Source of the DNA: Helicobacteraceae bacterium
Lineage (GTDB): Bacteria; Campylobacterota; Campylobacteria; Campylobacterales; Sulfurimonadaceae
Reading direction: 5' to 3'
DNA: 32,297 nucleotides
Assembly: GCA_015493495.1 (NCBI GenBank)
Contig: WGDB01000077.1
Coordinates: 1-32,297, forward strand
Numbering within the stretch: the stretch's first letter is position 1; each line of letters opens with the position of its first letter. Both the position numbers and the translations under genes were made by a program. Shown here piece by piece: positions 1 through 10,326 of the stretch. The notes under the pieces are model-generated. The model had not been told where the DNA came from. It worked only from the letters and a program-made list of their open reading frames with translations, and did not search any database.

Positions 1-170
1 ACCTGCTTTTGAATAATCTTGAGGGTTGCTGCATCATCTAGTTCTATACGCTCATCAACTTCTACTTGTTTAAATGCTGATGTAAGAAGTCTAAGAGCAT
101 CTCTACGTAAGGTGTCTTTGGCTTTCATAGCCTCTTTGACTTCATTTTTGATTTTGTCTTTTAATAACAT
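1..170 (-). CDS. yqeY: GatB/YqeY domain protein, N-terminal part, truncated by the window edge
   Basis: Reverse-strand translation from the ATG at 170: MLLKDKIKNEVKEAMKAKDTLRRDALRLLTSAFKQVEVDERIELDDAATLKIIQKQ; typical YqeY N-terminus. Confidence 0.75.
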   Translation of the reverse strand, partial: MLLKDKIKNEVKEAMKAKDTLRRDALRLLTSAFKQVEVDERIELDDAATLKIIQKQ

Positions 171-257
171 ATAGTTTCCTTTTTTTGGTGTAGACATTAT
201 AGTAGAGATAGAGTAATAACTGGCAAAGAGAAGGGTGTGAAACAGAGTGTGGAAGAA

Positions 258-277
258 AGAACGCTGAAAAGCGTTCT
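258..277 (-). terminator. Stem-loop, likely rho-independent terminator of sulP
   Basis: Perfect 8-bp stem AGAACGCT-GAAA-AGCGTTCT ending 10 nt from the sulP stop; on the minus strand it is followed by TTCTT. Confidence 0.6.
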
Positions 278-287
278 ATAGGGAGGT

Positions 288-1826
288 CTAATAGTCGACA
301 GCTACTTTATAAGTAGGGTCATCTTCTTCAAAAGTACAGTGAGGGCCTGCATTTTTCATAAGGGATTTACAGTCCGTACTGAGGTGACGAAGGGTGAGGT
401 TTTTACCAGCTTCTTCATACTTCTTAGTAATGCTGTCCACGGCTTCAACACCTGAAGAGTCCATGACACGGGCACTCTTAAAGTCAATGACTACGCGTGG
501 TGGATCTTGGTCTATGTCAAAGTTATCCATAAAGCTCTGGATAGAACCAAAGAAGAGGGGACCATCCAGCTCATACACCTTTGTACCATCAGGCTCGACA
601 CTTGTTCTAGCGATGATACGTGCATGTTTCCAGGCAAAAACAAGAGCAGAGATGATAACACCAGAGATAACCGCGATAGCAAGGTCAGCAAAGATAGTGA
701 TGACGGTGACAACGACCATCACAAAAGCATCACTTTTAGGCATATATTTCAAGTGACTGCCACTACTCCACTCAAAGGTTCCGATACTCACCATAAACAT
801 AATACCAACAAGAACAGCAACAGGAATGATGTTAAGAAGGTCTGTAAGGGTCGCTACAAGAAGCATAAGGCCGATAGCTGCCGTCACGCCAGAAAGACGT
901 CCCAAACCACCAGAAGTGTAGTTGATAATAGACTGACCGATCATCGCACAACCGGGCATACCACCAAAAAGACCACAGGCAATATTACCTGTACCCTGGG
1001 CGATACACTCCTTATTTCCAGAACCACGTGTACCACTCATCTCATCTAAAACCGAGAGGGTAAGTAGAGACTCTATAAGGCCTACCAATGCAACAATAAC
1101 GGCGTAAGGCAGTACTATGACAATAGCATCGAGACTCAAGAGTGTGTCAGGGATGTGAAAACTTGGTAGGTGACCTTTAAACTGACTAAGATCTGTCAGG
1201 CTTCCAACAGTGATGGTATCAATGTTTCCAAAGTAGACAACAATAGTCAGGGCAATAATCGCGACAAGACCGGCAGGTATCGCCTTGGAAAATTTAGGAA
1301 GAAAATACATAATAGCCATCGTGATGAAGACCAGAACATACATCATATAACCTTGGCCGTCAAAGAACTTGAACTGTGCCATAGCGATAACAATGGCAAG
1401 ACCATTTACAAAACCATACATAGCAGGTTGCGGAACAAGACGGATAAACTTACCGAGTTTGGCAAGACCTGCACCTATTTGTAACATACCGGCCATGATA
1501 GCGGTGAGGGTGATGTATTGCAAGATGGTGAAGGCAAGATCATCACCTCCCATCCCCTGTACAGTGTACATAGCGTTTACTTTAAGTGAAAGTCCCACAA
1601 GAACAACTGCAACAGCGCCAGTAGCCCCAGAGATCATTCCCGGTTTACCTCCGATAAGTGCTGTAATGAGACCTAATATAAAGGCAGTGTAAAGTCCGAC
1701 AATAGGGCTGACATCAGCGATAAATGAGAAGGCGATAGCTTCAGGAACGAGGGCAACAGCAACGACAAGTCCTGAAAGGATGTCGTTTTTGATGTTGGAG
1801 TTTTTATAGTTTGAGATGTTAAACAA
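288..1826 (-). CDS. SulP-family anion permease with C-terminal STAS domain
   Basis: 512-aa multi-TM protein; C-terminal VVIDFKSARVMDSSGVEAVDSI matches a STAS domain. Probable TTG start. Confidence 0.85.
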   Translation of the reverse strand: MFNISNYKNSNIKNDILSGLVVAVALVPEAIAFSFIADVSPIVGLYTAFILGLITALIGGKPGMISGATGAVAVVLVGLSLKVNAMYTVQGMGGDDLAFTILQYITLTAIMAGMLQIGAGLAKLGKFIRLVPQPAMYGFVNGLAIVIAMAQFKFFDGQGYMMYVLVFITMAIMYFLPKFSKAIPAGLVAIIALTIVVYFGNIDTITVGSLTDLSQFKGHLPSFHIPDTLLSLDAIVIVLPYAVIVALVGLIESLLTLSVLDEMSGTRGSGNKECIAQGTGNIACGLFGGMPGCAMIGQSIINYTSGGLGRLSGVTAAIGLMLLVATLTDLLNIIPVAVLVGIMFMVSIGTFEWSSGSHLKYMPKSDAFVMVVVTVITIFADLAIAVISGVIISALVFAWKHARIIARTSVEPDGTKVYELDGPLFFGSIQSFMDNFDIDQDPPRVVIDFKSARVMDSSGVEAVDSITKKYEEAGKNLTLRHLSTDCKSLMKNAGPHCTFEEDDPTYKVAVDY

Positions 1827-1828
1827 AT

Positions 1829-4465
1829 CTATCCTTGTAGTGAGTCAAGTTGATCTTTGATCTTGACCTGCTTCTCTTGTGCATCAGCTAATGCTGCTTT
1901 GTTAGTCTCGATGACTTCTGCAGGTGCATTGGCCACAAAACGTTCGTTGTTCAACATACCGTTGAGTTTTGCTATCTCTTTGTCGAGTTTTTCACTCTGT
2001 TTACTAAGACGGGCGATAATCGGTGCCAGGTCGATAGAACCTGTTGGGATGTAGACTTCAACATATTCACTCACATCACTGACAGAATTTTCTATTTTTG
2101 TGTCGGTGAACTTAAGATCTTCAACTTTTGCGAGACGGGCGATAAATGGCCCCATAAGGTCTTTTGCATCCAGGTCAGTCTTGACATAAGCTTCGGCGAT
2201 CTTCTGGTTCCCCATGTCCACCAAAGTCTTAGCACGACGTACAGCAACGATGGCATCCATGATGATCTCAAACTCTTTCTCTATCGCCTCATCGCGTGGC
2301 GCAACTTCAGGGTAGGCCGCGATCATAATCGATTCGCCTGTCTCAAGAGAGGTACCTGAAAGTTCATGGTAGAGGTGTTCGGTCATAAATGGCATAAATG
2401 GGTGAAGCAGTTTCATAGACTCTTTAAAAATGGCGCCAAGTTCAGGAACACTCTCTTTAGAGACCTTCGAAAGCTCGATACCCCAGTCACAAAACTCGTT
2501 CCATAAAAAGCGGTAAAGTGTTGTTGCCGCATCATTGAAACGGTACTCATCGATAAAGTCACGGGTCTCTGCTACTGCTACGTTGTAACGACTTAACATG
2601 TAACGACCCAGTGGTGTCTCGACTTTGATATCAGCGAGGTCATCAAAGGTCTCTACATTCATCTGTAAAAACTTTGAGGCATTGTAGAGTTTGTTAGTAA
2701 AGTTACGAGATTGCTCAAGTTTTTCGTTACTCATACGGATGTCACGACCCTGCGCTGCAGAGATAGCAAGTGTGAAACGCAGAGCATCTGCACTATACTT
2801 CTCTACCATGTCAAGTGGATCGATGACATTGCCCTTGGACTTGCTCATCTTTTGACCATGTTCGTCACGAACGAGGGCATGAAGATAGATGTCGTTGAAC
2901 GGCAGCTCTTTCATAAAGGTCTCACCCATCATCATCATTCTTGCCACCCAGAAAAAGAGGATGTCAAAACCGGTGATCAACAGTGAGTTAGGATAGAAAT
3001 CTTTAAGGTCCTGGTTTTCAAAAGTTCTGTCCATTTCGGTGTCGCCATTGCCCCAGCCTAGAGTAGAAAAAGGCCAAAGTGCAGATGAGAACCATGTGTC
3101 AAGAACATCAGGATCCTGAGTCAAGTTTTTAGAAGCACATTTTGGACAGCTCTCAGGTGCATCTTCTTGTGAGGCAAACTCGTGGTCACAGTCGTCACAA
3201 TAGAAGACAGGGATACGGTGTCCCCACCAGAGTTGACGGGAGATACACCAGTCACGAAGGTCGCCCATCCAAGCGTTGTACGAGTTGATCCAGTGTGGTG
3301 GGTAGAAAGTAGCTTCACCCTCATTGGTCTTCTCTATAGACTGTTTTGCTACTTCACTGCGTACAAACCACTGCTTAGAGATGTAAGGTTCAACAATGTT
3401 TTTACAACGGTAACAGTGACCCACCTGATGTTGGTGGTCTTCGATTTTAACAACGAAGCCTTCCTCTTTCAGACGCTGTACGATGTAGTCACGGGCTTCC
3501 ATACGCTCCATGCCAGCAAACTCGCCTGCATGCTCGTTGAGGATCCCTTTTTCATCAAAGACAGTGATAAACTCAAGATCGTGACGTTTACCTACCTCGT
3601 AGTCATTTTGATCGTGCGCTGGGGTTACTTTTACCAGACCTGTTCCAAACTCCATATCCACATGGCTGTCAGCAATGATCTTGATCTCTCTGTCGATCAA
3701 TGGAAGTTTGACCATCTTACCAATAAGGTTTTGGTAACGCTCATCATCAGGATGCACCATAACAGCAGTGTCACCAAAATAGGTCTCTGGACGGGTGGTT
3801 GCTACGGTAATGTTACCTGAACCATCAGCCAGTGGATAGTTGATGTGATAAAATTTCCCCATATGGTCTTCATGTTCTACTTCAATGTCAGAAAGGGCAC
3901 CATCATGGGTACACCAGTTGACCATGTAGTTGCCGCGAACGATAAGCCCTTCGTTGTAAAGATGTACAAAAGACTCTTTCACCGAGTTCTTAAGTCCTGC
4001 ATCCATGGTAAAACGCTCACGACTCCAGGCAGGAGAGACACCCATCTTACGAAGTTGTCCAACCATGATCCCGCCGGATTCCTCTTTCCAAGCCCAAACA
4101 CGCTCTAAAAACTTCTCGCGTCCGAGCTCCTCTTTAGTGATACCCTCTGCAAGCAGTTGCTTTTCTACAACATTTTGTGTTGCGATACCTGCGTGGTCAG
4201 TACCTGGCTGCCATAGTGTTTTATAGCCATCCATACGCTTGTAACGTGTAATGATGTCCTGGAGTGTAAAGGTCAGTGCGTGACCGATATGAAGACGTCC
4301 TGTGACGTTGGGTGGTGGCATCATAATAGAGAAGTTTTTGTTCTCTTTTTGGATGGCTTTGTTAGAGTCTACCTCAAAGTAGCCACGCTCTTCACAGATC
4401 TTGTAATAGTTGTCTTCAACGACCTTTGGATCGTATGTCGTTGCTTTTTTTGTTGCTTCAGCCAT
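1829..4465 (-). CDS. valS: Valyl-tRNA synthetase
   Basis: PPPNVTGRLHIGHAL (HIGH) and KMSKSKGNVIDP (KMSKS) motifs, C-terminal coiled coil. The ORF track starts at 4567, but the internal ATG at 4465 (MAEATKKATTYDPKVVED) fits the family better. Confidence 0.95.
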   Translation of the reverse strand: MAEATKKATTYDPKVVEDNYYKICEERGYFEVDSNKAIQKENKNFSIMMPPPNVTGRLHIGHALTFTLQDIITRYKRMDGYKTLWQPGTDHAGIATQNVVEKQLLAEGITKEELGREKFLERVWAWKEESGGIMVGQLRKMGVSPAWSRERFTMDAGLKNSVKESFVHLYNEGLIVRGNYMVNWCTHDGALSDIEVEHEDHMGKFYHINYPLADGSGNITVATTRPETYFGDTAVMVHPDDERYQNLIGKMVKLPLIDREIKIIADSHVDMEFGTGLVKVTPAHDQNDYEVGKRHDLEFITVFDEKGILNEHAGEFAGMERMEARDYIVQRLKEEGFVVKIEDHQHQVGHCYRCKNIVEPYISKQWFVRSEVAKQSIEKTNEGEATFYPPHWINSYNAWMGDLRDWCISRQLWWGHRIPVFYCDDCDHEFASQEDAPESCPKCASKNLTQDPDVLDTWFSSALWPFSTLGWGNGDTEMDRTFENQDLKDFYPNSLLITGFDILFFWVARMMMMGETFMKELPFNDIYLHALVRDEHGQKMSKSKGNVIDPLDMVEKYSADALRFTLAISAAQGRDIRMSNEKLEQSRNFTNKLYNASKFLQMNVETFDDLADIKVETPLGRYMLSRYNVAVAETRDFIDEYRFNDAATTLYRFLWNEFCDWGIELSKVSKESVPELGAIFKESMKLLHPFMPFMTEHLYHELSGTSLETGESIMIAAYPEVAPRDEAIEKEFEIIMDAIVAVRRAKTLVDMGNQKIAEAYVKTDLDAKDLMGPFIARLAKVEDLKFTDTKIENSVSDVSEYVEVYIPTGSIDLAPIIARLSKQSEKLDKEIAKLNGMLNNERFVANAPAEVIETNKAALADAQEKQVKIKDQLDSLQG

Positions 4466-4599
4466 AAGGTGACCTTCATAAAAATTTAGGCGAATTATAG
4501 CTAAATGGAGGTAATATTCGGCTAAATATTTGCCATGCAAATTCTCTAAATTTTCTCTTGTTACCAAGAGCTATTAACCAAGCTACCTAAGGACTCTAT

Positions 4600-6717
4600 T
4601 TGCCTCTTTCGCGTTTAAATGATGACCAGTATAAAGCAGCAACTGCACCTTATGGTGAGAACCTTATCATCGCTTCTGCCGGAACGGGTAAGACCTCTAC
4701 CATTGTTGGAAGAATAGGCCACCTGTTAAACAATGGTGTCAAGCCTGAAGAGATTCTTCTGTTGACTTTTACCAACAAAGCAGCAGCAGAGATGGTCGAG
4801 CGTGTGGCACAGTACTTCGGAAAGCAGACAGCAGGCAAGATCGATGCGGGGACCTTTCACGCGATTAGCTACCGTTGGTTAAAACGATTTAATGGAAAAG
4901 TGGTACTTAAACAGCAGCGTGAGCTTAAAACCCTGTTTCGCAGTGTCTTTGAAAAACGCTCTTTTTCTCATCTCAGCACCGACAGTGAACCTTATGGTGC
5001 CAACTACCTCTATGATCTCTACTCATTTTTTCAAAATACAGAGATGTTAGAAGACTTTGAGACCTGGATCACCAAAAAACAGCCTGACCACCGTATTTAC
5101 GCACTGATCTACTCAGATGTTATTGATGAGTTTGAAGAGTTGAAATTGCAATATGGATTTTTAAACTTTAATGATCTGCTGATACAGATGCGTAACATCG
5201 CAAAAGAGAAAGAGTTGGGGTACAAAGAGGTGCTTATAGATGAGTACCAAGATACAAATGCACTGCAAGGCTCTTTAGTAGAAGCGATGCGACCGCCATC
5301 ACTTTTTTGTGTGGGGGATTATGATCAGAGTATTTATGCATTTAATGGCGCAGACATTGGTATCATAGGCTCTTTTACAAAGAAGTTTGAAAATGCAGAG
5401 GTGCATACGCTGCGTAAAAATTACCGCTCTACTGTGCCTATTCTCTCATTGGCAAACAGAGTGATCTCTCATAATGAACGTATTTATCCTAAAGAGCTGG
5501 AAGTGACCCGTCAAGGTGAAGCCCAGAGTCCTAAGTTATTGGTTTATGATGAACTGTTTGATCAGTATCATGCTATTACCGAGATGATCAAAAAGACAGC
5601 GACGCCCCATGAAGAGATCGCTGTGATCTTTCGAAACAACTCTACAGCAGATGGTATTGAAGCAGCGATGAGAGAGCAGGGTGTAGCGTGTCGTCGTAGA
5701 GGTGGCACAAGCTTTTTTGATGCTAAAGAGATCAAAGCTATATTAGATATCTACACCTTGATGGTCAATGAAAATGATATGATGGCATTTATCCATCTTT
5801 TTGAATTTGCTAAAGGGATAGGAAGTGCAATAGCAAAAGAACTTTTTATCGCCTTACAAAATGTAGGTTCCGGGTCACTACTGTATGGTGTTTTCTCTCC
5901 CGATACCAGTATTTCAAACCCTTTTGAAAAACGTAAGTTAAATCAGCAACTTGGTCTTTTTGATGACTTTTTAGAGTTGGGTTCAGCAGGACGTTTTGGT
6001 GCTTTGGGATTTGATGCGAAGTTTTTGAAAAACCCTGTATTAAAACATCCTAAGTTGACCAAAGATGGGGCCAAATTCCTTTTCAATTTTACACAACTAT
6101 TGCGTTCTATTCACGGATTGAAACAGCCCAAGACTATTGTGACTAAGATTAGAACATCTGAGTTTTATCATGGCATTGTTGATGTACTGAGCAGTAAACG
6201 TGCTGTCCTTGCAGATGGGACCATTGATGAGAAGCAGAAAAAAGAGTCCACAGAACGTATCCATAATAAGTCTCAGATACTGGTTGAGTTAACCCGTCCT
6301 TACAGCGAGCATGAACGTTTTTTAAATGCTATGATACTAGGCTCTCAAGATCTGACGCAAGGTGAGGGTGTTCACCTGCTCAGTATTCACGCCTCAAAAG
6401 GCTTAGAATATAAAGAGGTCTATGTTATAGACTTGATGGATGGACGTTTTCCAAACCGTAAACTGATGGTACGTGGGGGGAGCCTGGATGAAGAGCGTAG
6501 ACTCTTTTACGTCTCTGTTACTCGGGCAAAAGATATTTTATATCTGAGTTTTGCCAAATATGACAAGATTAAAAAAAGTGACTTTGTAGCTTCGCAGTTT
6601 TTATATGAAGCGGGGATGATGCAAGAGGATGAAGCCTATCAAAAGATGTTAAAGGTTGAAGAGAAACGTAAAGAGAAGTTAGAAGCTCAAAAGGCGGAAC
6701 AAGCACTTTTAGAGTAG
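4600..6717 (+). CDS. UvrD/Rep/PcrA-family superfamily 1 DNA helicase
   Basis: ASAGTGKT Walker A, LTFTNKAAAEM, LIDEYQDTN, GDYDQSIYAFNGAD, LSIHASKGLEY, FYVSVTRAKD motifs. TTG start. Confidence 0.9.
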   Translation: MPLSRLNDDQYKAATAPYGENLIIASAGTGKTSTIVGRIGHLLNNGVKPEEILLLTFTNKAAAEMVERVAQYFGKQTAGKIDAGTFHAISYRWLKRFNGKVVLKQQRELKTLFRSVFEKRSFSHLSTDSEPYGANYLYDLYSFFQNTEMLEDFETWITKKQPDHRIYALIYSDVIDEFEELKLQYGFLNFNDLLIQMRNIAKEKELGYKEVLIDEYQDTNALQGSLVEAMRPPSLFCVGDYDQSIYAFNGADIGIIGSFTKKFENAEVHTLRKNYRSTVPILSLANRVISHNERIYPKELEVTRQGEAQSPKLLVYDELFDQYHAITEMIKKTATPHEEIAVIFRNNSTADGIEAAMREQGVACRRRGGTSFFDAKEIKAILDIYTLMVNENDMMAFIHLFEFAKGIGSAIAKELFIALQNVGSGSLLYGVFSPDTSISNPFEKRKLNQQLGLFDDFLELGSAGRFGALGFDAKFLKNPVLKHPKLTKDGAKFLFNFTQLLRSIHGLKQPKTIVTKIRTSEFYHGIVDVLSSKRAVLADGTIDEKQKKESTERIHNKSQILVELTRPYSEHERFLNAMILGSQDLTQGEGVHLLSIHASKGLEYKEVYVIDLMDGRFPNRKLMVRGGSLDEERRLFYVSVTRAKDILYLSFAKYDKIKKSDFVASQFLYEAGMMQEDEAYQKMLKVEEKRKEKLEAQKAEQALLE

Positions 6718-6763
6718 AAATATTAATCTATTTAAATAATAGGTTATTTTAAAAAAGACGTGA

Positions 6764-6787
6764 GAAGGAGTGATTACTCCCTCTTTT
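6764..6787 (+). terminator. Possible terminator between the convergent helicase and gspF-like genes
   Basis: GAAGGAGT-GATT-ACTCCCTC imperfect hairpin followed by TTTT. Confidence 0.4.
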
Positions 6788-8030
6788 ATCTTCCTTGAGC
6801 AGCATCTCCAAGACTCCACATTGGTAAGAAGATACCCAGTGCCAGAAGTAAAACAAGACCGGCAATAACACCCAACATAATAGGCTCAATAGCTTCTGCC
6901 AAACCATCGATAATAGCATCGAATCGCATTTTATAGTACTCTGTTACCTTATCGAGCATGGCATCAAGCTGACCAGATGATTCACCTGCCTTGACCATCT
7001 GTATAACCATGTTTTCAAAAAGTCCTGTCTCTTCAAGGCCCTCTTTAAGACTGCCTCCCTTTTCAACAGTCGCAAGGATTAGACCAAACTTCTTTTTCAT
7101 TGGCAAGTTGTCCGTCATATTAATAGCGGTCTCAAGAGCCTCAGAAATTGGAATACCTGAACGTACCAATTCAGAGAAGACCAGAGTGAATCGGCTTAAA
7201 GAAGAGTATAAAATAATCCCTTTAATGATTTTGGTACGAAGTAAAAGTTGATGAAACCTATATCTGAATTCCATGTTATTGTCGACCATGTATTTGATAC
7301 TTAAATAAATAGTAACAACACCTGCTAGTACATAGAGACCGTACTGTGTCAAGGCATCAGACAAAAATAGAAGGATCAATGTAGGTAGTGGTAACTCTGC
7401 ACCCAAAGAGGCAAAGATACTTTTAAACTGAGGAACAACAAAACTTAGTAGAATAGTAAAGGCCACTGCCATAGCTATCATAACATTACGAGGATAGGCC
7501 ATTGCTTTTTTAAATTTGATCACGTTTTTACGGATCTCTTCGAGCATATCACCCAAGTTGTTCAGAGCTTCTGCCATGTTACCAGTTTTCTCACCCAGAT
7601 CGATCATGGCTAGGGTAAGTCCACCTACTTGAGAACGGTAGGTATCCATAGACTTATAGAAACTTGAACCCGCATTAATATCTTCGGCACAGTTACTAAG
7701 AATATCTTTAAGGGTGGGATCGTCTGTTGCTTCTGCAAGATCCGAGAGAGACTGATGCAGAGAGATACCGGCATTGGTCATTACAGCAAGTTGTTGTATA
7801 GCTGCGATCAAGGCATCGGGTTTAAGTTTTTTCTTTTTAGCATTTTTAAAGATGTTGTCTTTAAACTGCGCAAATTGGTCTTCAAGCGGTGCAGAAGTTT
7901 CATCAAGTTTGACCAAGATACCGGAGTATTTGGCTTTGGCCATATAGTGAGCCTCTTTCTTGCTCTCTGCATAAAAGTTGTGCTCAGTCTTTTTACCACG
8001 CGCCAATACGGTAGCTGTAAAGTGTTTCAT
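6786..8030 (-). CDS. ctsF: Type II secretion/type IV pilus inner-membrane platform protein, GspF/PilC family (CtsF-like)
   Basis: 414 aa with two GspF repeats (ALNNLGDMLEEIRKNVIKFKKAMAYP; MVKAGESSGQLDAMLDKVTEYY). 4-bp overlap with the upstream gspE-like gene. Confidence 0.85.
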   Translation of the reverse strand: MKHFTATVLARGKKTEHNFYAESKKEAHYMAKAKYSGILVKLDETSAPLEDQFAQFKDNIFKNAKKKKLKPDALIAAIQQLAVMTNAGISLHQSLSDLAEATDDPTLKDILSNCAEDINAGSSFYKSMDTYRSQVGGLTLAMIDLGEKTGNMAEALNNLGDMLEEIRKNVIKFKKAMAYPRNVMIAMAVAFTILLSFVVPQFKSIFASLGAELPLPTLILLFLSDALTQYGLYVLAGVVTIYLSIKYMVDNNMEFRYRFHQLLLRTKIIKGIILYSSLSRFTLVFSELVRSGIPISEALETAINMTDNLPMKKKFGLILATVEKGGSLKEGLEETGLFENMVIQMVKAGESSGQLDAMLDKVTEYYKMRFDAIIDGLAEAIEPIMLGVIAGLVLLLALGIFLPMWSLGDAAQGR

Positions 8031-9769
8031 GATTTTACCACCCTTAAGATCTCTTCTAAGGTTGTTACGCCGCTAGCAACCTTCTTCATTCCATTAACAA
8101 ACATAGGTTCAAAGCCCTCTTTAAGTGCCTGTTCTATCATAGCATCTTTTGAAGCACTTTGGGCGATCATACTCGAAAGTGTCTCAGAAATAGGTAATAC
8201 TTCTGAGATCATCTCTCGTCCTGTATAACCTGCACCGTTACACTCTTTACAACCGGCCCCTTTATAAAAAATGGTATCGTCTGGAAAGTATTGTTTATAA
8301 GGTGCTAAGACAGAAGCTGGAAGCTGCTCTTCAACTTTGCAGGCTGGACAGATCTTACGGATAAGACGTTGTGCCTGAATAGCGACAACTGAGCCACTGA
8401 TAAGGTAAGGCTCTATCCCCATATCGACCATACGAGGAATGGAACTGACGGCATCGTTGGTGTGCAGGGTAGAGATAACCAAGTGACCGGTCAGTGCTGC
8501 TTTAATAGCAATCTCCAGTGTCTCTTGGTCACGGATCTCACCGATCATGATCTTGTCGGGATCCTGACGAAGGATAGAGCGGAGAGCATCAGCGAAGCTA
8601 AGTCCAACGCTGGCCTTAACCTGAACCTGTTGAATCAAGTTCATACGGTACTCTACAGGGTCTTCGACGGTAATGACTTTCTCTTCAACACTTCTCAGTT
8701 CATTTAGTGCACCATAAAGTGTCGTGGTCTTACCTGAACCGGTAGGACCGGTTACCAAGATAATACCGTAAGGTGTCATCAGAGCTTTGTGAAGCTTTTT
8801 GTATCCGGCCTCATCCATACCTGCATCTTCAAGTTTGACCAAGGCTTTCTCTTTGTCGAGTACACGCATAACGATAGACTCACCATACATAATTGGCAGT
8901 GTAGAGAAACGGAAGTCATACTCACGTCCACCAACTGGTGTAGAAAAACGTCCATCTTGAGGTTTGCGTTTTTCAGCAATATCCAAGTTGGCAAGGATCT
9001 TCAGTCTTGAGGCAAGCGGCGGGTAGATGTCTTTGTCGAAGATAAAGACTTCAGAGAGTTTGCCATCAATTCTGGCACGGACCGTACAGTTATTCTCTGT
9101 AGGTTCAATGTGAATATCACTTGCACGTGCTTTAATACAAGCTTTTAAGATGACTTCGATGAGTTGCAAGATAGAAGAAGCTTCAGCAGCATCTTTGGTC
9201 TGTTCTCTACCTATGGAGTTTAACTCGTTACGAATGTTGATCACAAGCTCTTTGACACTGTCTTTAAGTTCAACTTTAAAAAGATAAGCCTGGATCTGCT
9301 TTTCAGTTGCTACGGCAATATCTATAGGTTTTCTAGGGAAGAGTCGTTGAATGGCCTCTTGTGCTTCGATATTAAGAGGATCTAAAAAAGCAATAGTGAC
9401 AGAGAGGTCGTTCTCTTTAATAGGGAGGGCATTGAAACGTTTGAGCTGTGAAAGAGGTATGCGGTCTGTTAATCTATAGTCCATGTCGATCGAATCTAGA
9501 TCTAAAAATTGGAAGTCCATCACTTCTGCAAGGTGCTGCATCACCGATTGCGCATCTAAAAAATGGTATTGTTTAATGATTGATATATCATATTGCCCAG
9601 AGCGTATCTGCTCAACTACAAATCTTTTGACAAAGTTGACAGAGACTGCACCGACTTTAGTCAATGTCTCAAGCAGAGTATCGTTATCTACACCTGCCCG
9701 TTGAAGTCTGTCGATTTGCTCTTTAGAGATATGACCTTGGGCTAATAAATCGGTGGTGATTCTATCCAT
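8027..9769 (-). CDS. ctsE: Type II secretion/type IV pilus assembly ATPase, GspE/PilB family (CtsE-like)
   Basis: GPTGSGKTTTLYGAL Walker A, RSILRQDPDKIMIGEIRDQET, LVISTLHTNDA, CPAC...CKEC zinc motif, N-terminal MshEN domain. Confidence 0.92.
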   Translation of the reverse strand: MDRITTDLLAQGHISKEQIDRLQRAGVDNDTLLETLTKVGAVSVNFVKRFVVEQIRSGQYDISIIKQYHFLDAQSVMQHLAEVMDFQFLDLDSIDMDYRLTDRIPLSQLKRFNALPIKENDLSVTIAFLDPLNIEAQEAIQRLFPRKPIDIAVATEKQIQAYLFKVELKDSVKELVINIRNELNSIGREQTKDAAEASSILQLIEVILKACIKARASDIHIEPTENNCTVRARIDGKLSEVFIFDKDIYPPLASRLKILANLDIAEKRKPQDGRFSTPVGGREYDFRFSTLPIMYGESIVMRVLDKEKALVKLEDAGMDEAGYKKLHKALMTPYGIILVTGPTGSGKTTTLYGALNELRSVEEKVITVEDPVEYRMNLIQQVQVKASVGLSFADALRSILRQDPDKIMIGEIRDQETLEIAIKAALTGHLVISTLHTNDAVSSIPRMVDMGIEPYLISGSVVAIQAQRLIRKICPACKVEEQLPASVLAPYKQYFPDDTIFYKGAGCKECNGAGYTGREMISEVLPISETLSSMIAQSASKDAMIEQALKEGFEPMFVNGMKKVASGVTTLEEILRVVKS

Positions 9770-9777
9770 AATAACTC

Positions 9778-10326
9778 CTACCAGTAGATATGACGTTTTG
9801 TCATCTGCTTGTTTTGATACTCTTCTATGATCATTTTAGGAGAAGGACCACTTTTGGTGACATAAAGACGGTACATCTTAGTAGGGTCCTTCGGGTCTTT
9901 GTAATTGTAACGACGTTTTTGTTTAGATCCGCTGTCATGTGTGTAAAGATCAAAAACTGTAGACAAGACATACTCTGTAGTTGGGAGTCTTACAGGTTTA
10001 AGGTCGTATTGATCGCTTAAGGCATGTATCAATAGCTTTTTCTGCATTAAAATTACCGAAAAGTAGGCAGCATTTGCACGAGACTCAGGTGTTGCCTTGA
10101 GTGCGACAATAGGAAGTGCCAATTTGTCAATACGATCAGCGTTAAGACAAGAAAATGCATAGATAGAGAGCAACTCTTCATCTGTAATATTCTGACGTAA
10201 TATATTTTCGTCTGTTTTACAAACCTCTTGAAATTTCTCTGCCTGATAGAGTTTAAAAGTATCTGTCTTTAAATCTGCTAAGAGAAGCAGGGGAGTTAAA
10301 GAGAGTAGAGCAATTAGTCTTTTCAT
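9778..10326 (-). CDS. Hypothetical exported protein in the secretion/pilus operon
   Basis: 182 aa with an apparent signal peptide (MKRLIALLSLTPLLLLADL); 4-bp overlap with the upstream gene. No family recognised. Confidence 0.65.
   Translation of the reverse strand: MKRLIALLSLTPLLLLADLKTDTFKLYQAEKFQEVCKTDENILRQNITDEELLSIYAFSCLNADRIDKLALPIVALKATPESRANAAYFSVILMQKKLLIHALSDQYDLKPVRLPTTEYVLSTVFDLYTHDSGSKQKRRYNYKDPKDPTKMYRLYVTKSGPSPKMIIEEYQNKQMTKRHIYW

Noticed and set aside
507-1049. 180-aa + strand ORF inside sulP
   Set aside because: Antisense shadow of the transporter; His/Thr/Lys-rich composition typical of spurious frames.
3182-3820. 212-aa + strand ORF inside valS
   Set aside because: Antisense to a highly conserved gene; translation is low-complexity and non-homologous. 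Treated as a mirror ORF.
7755-8228. 157-aa + strand ORF spanning the gspF/gspE junction
   Set aside because: Antisense to two convincing coding genes; no plausible start context.
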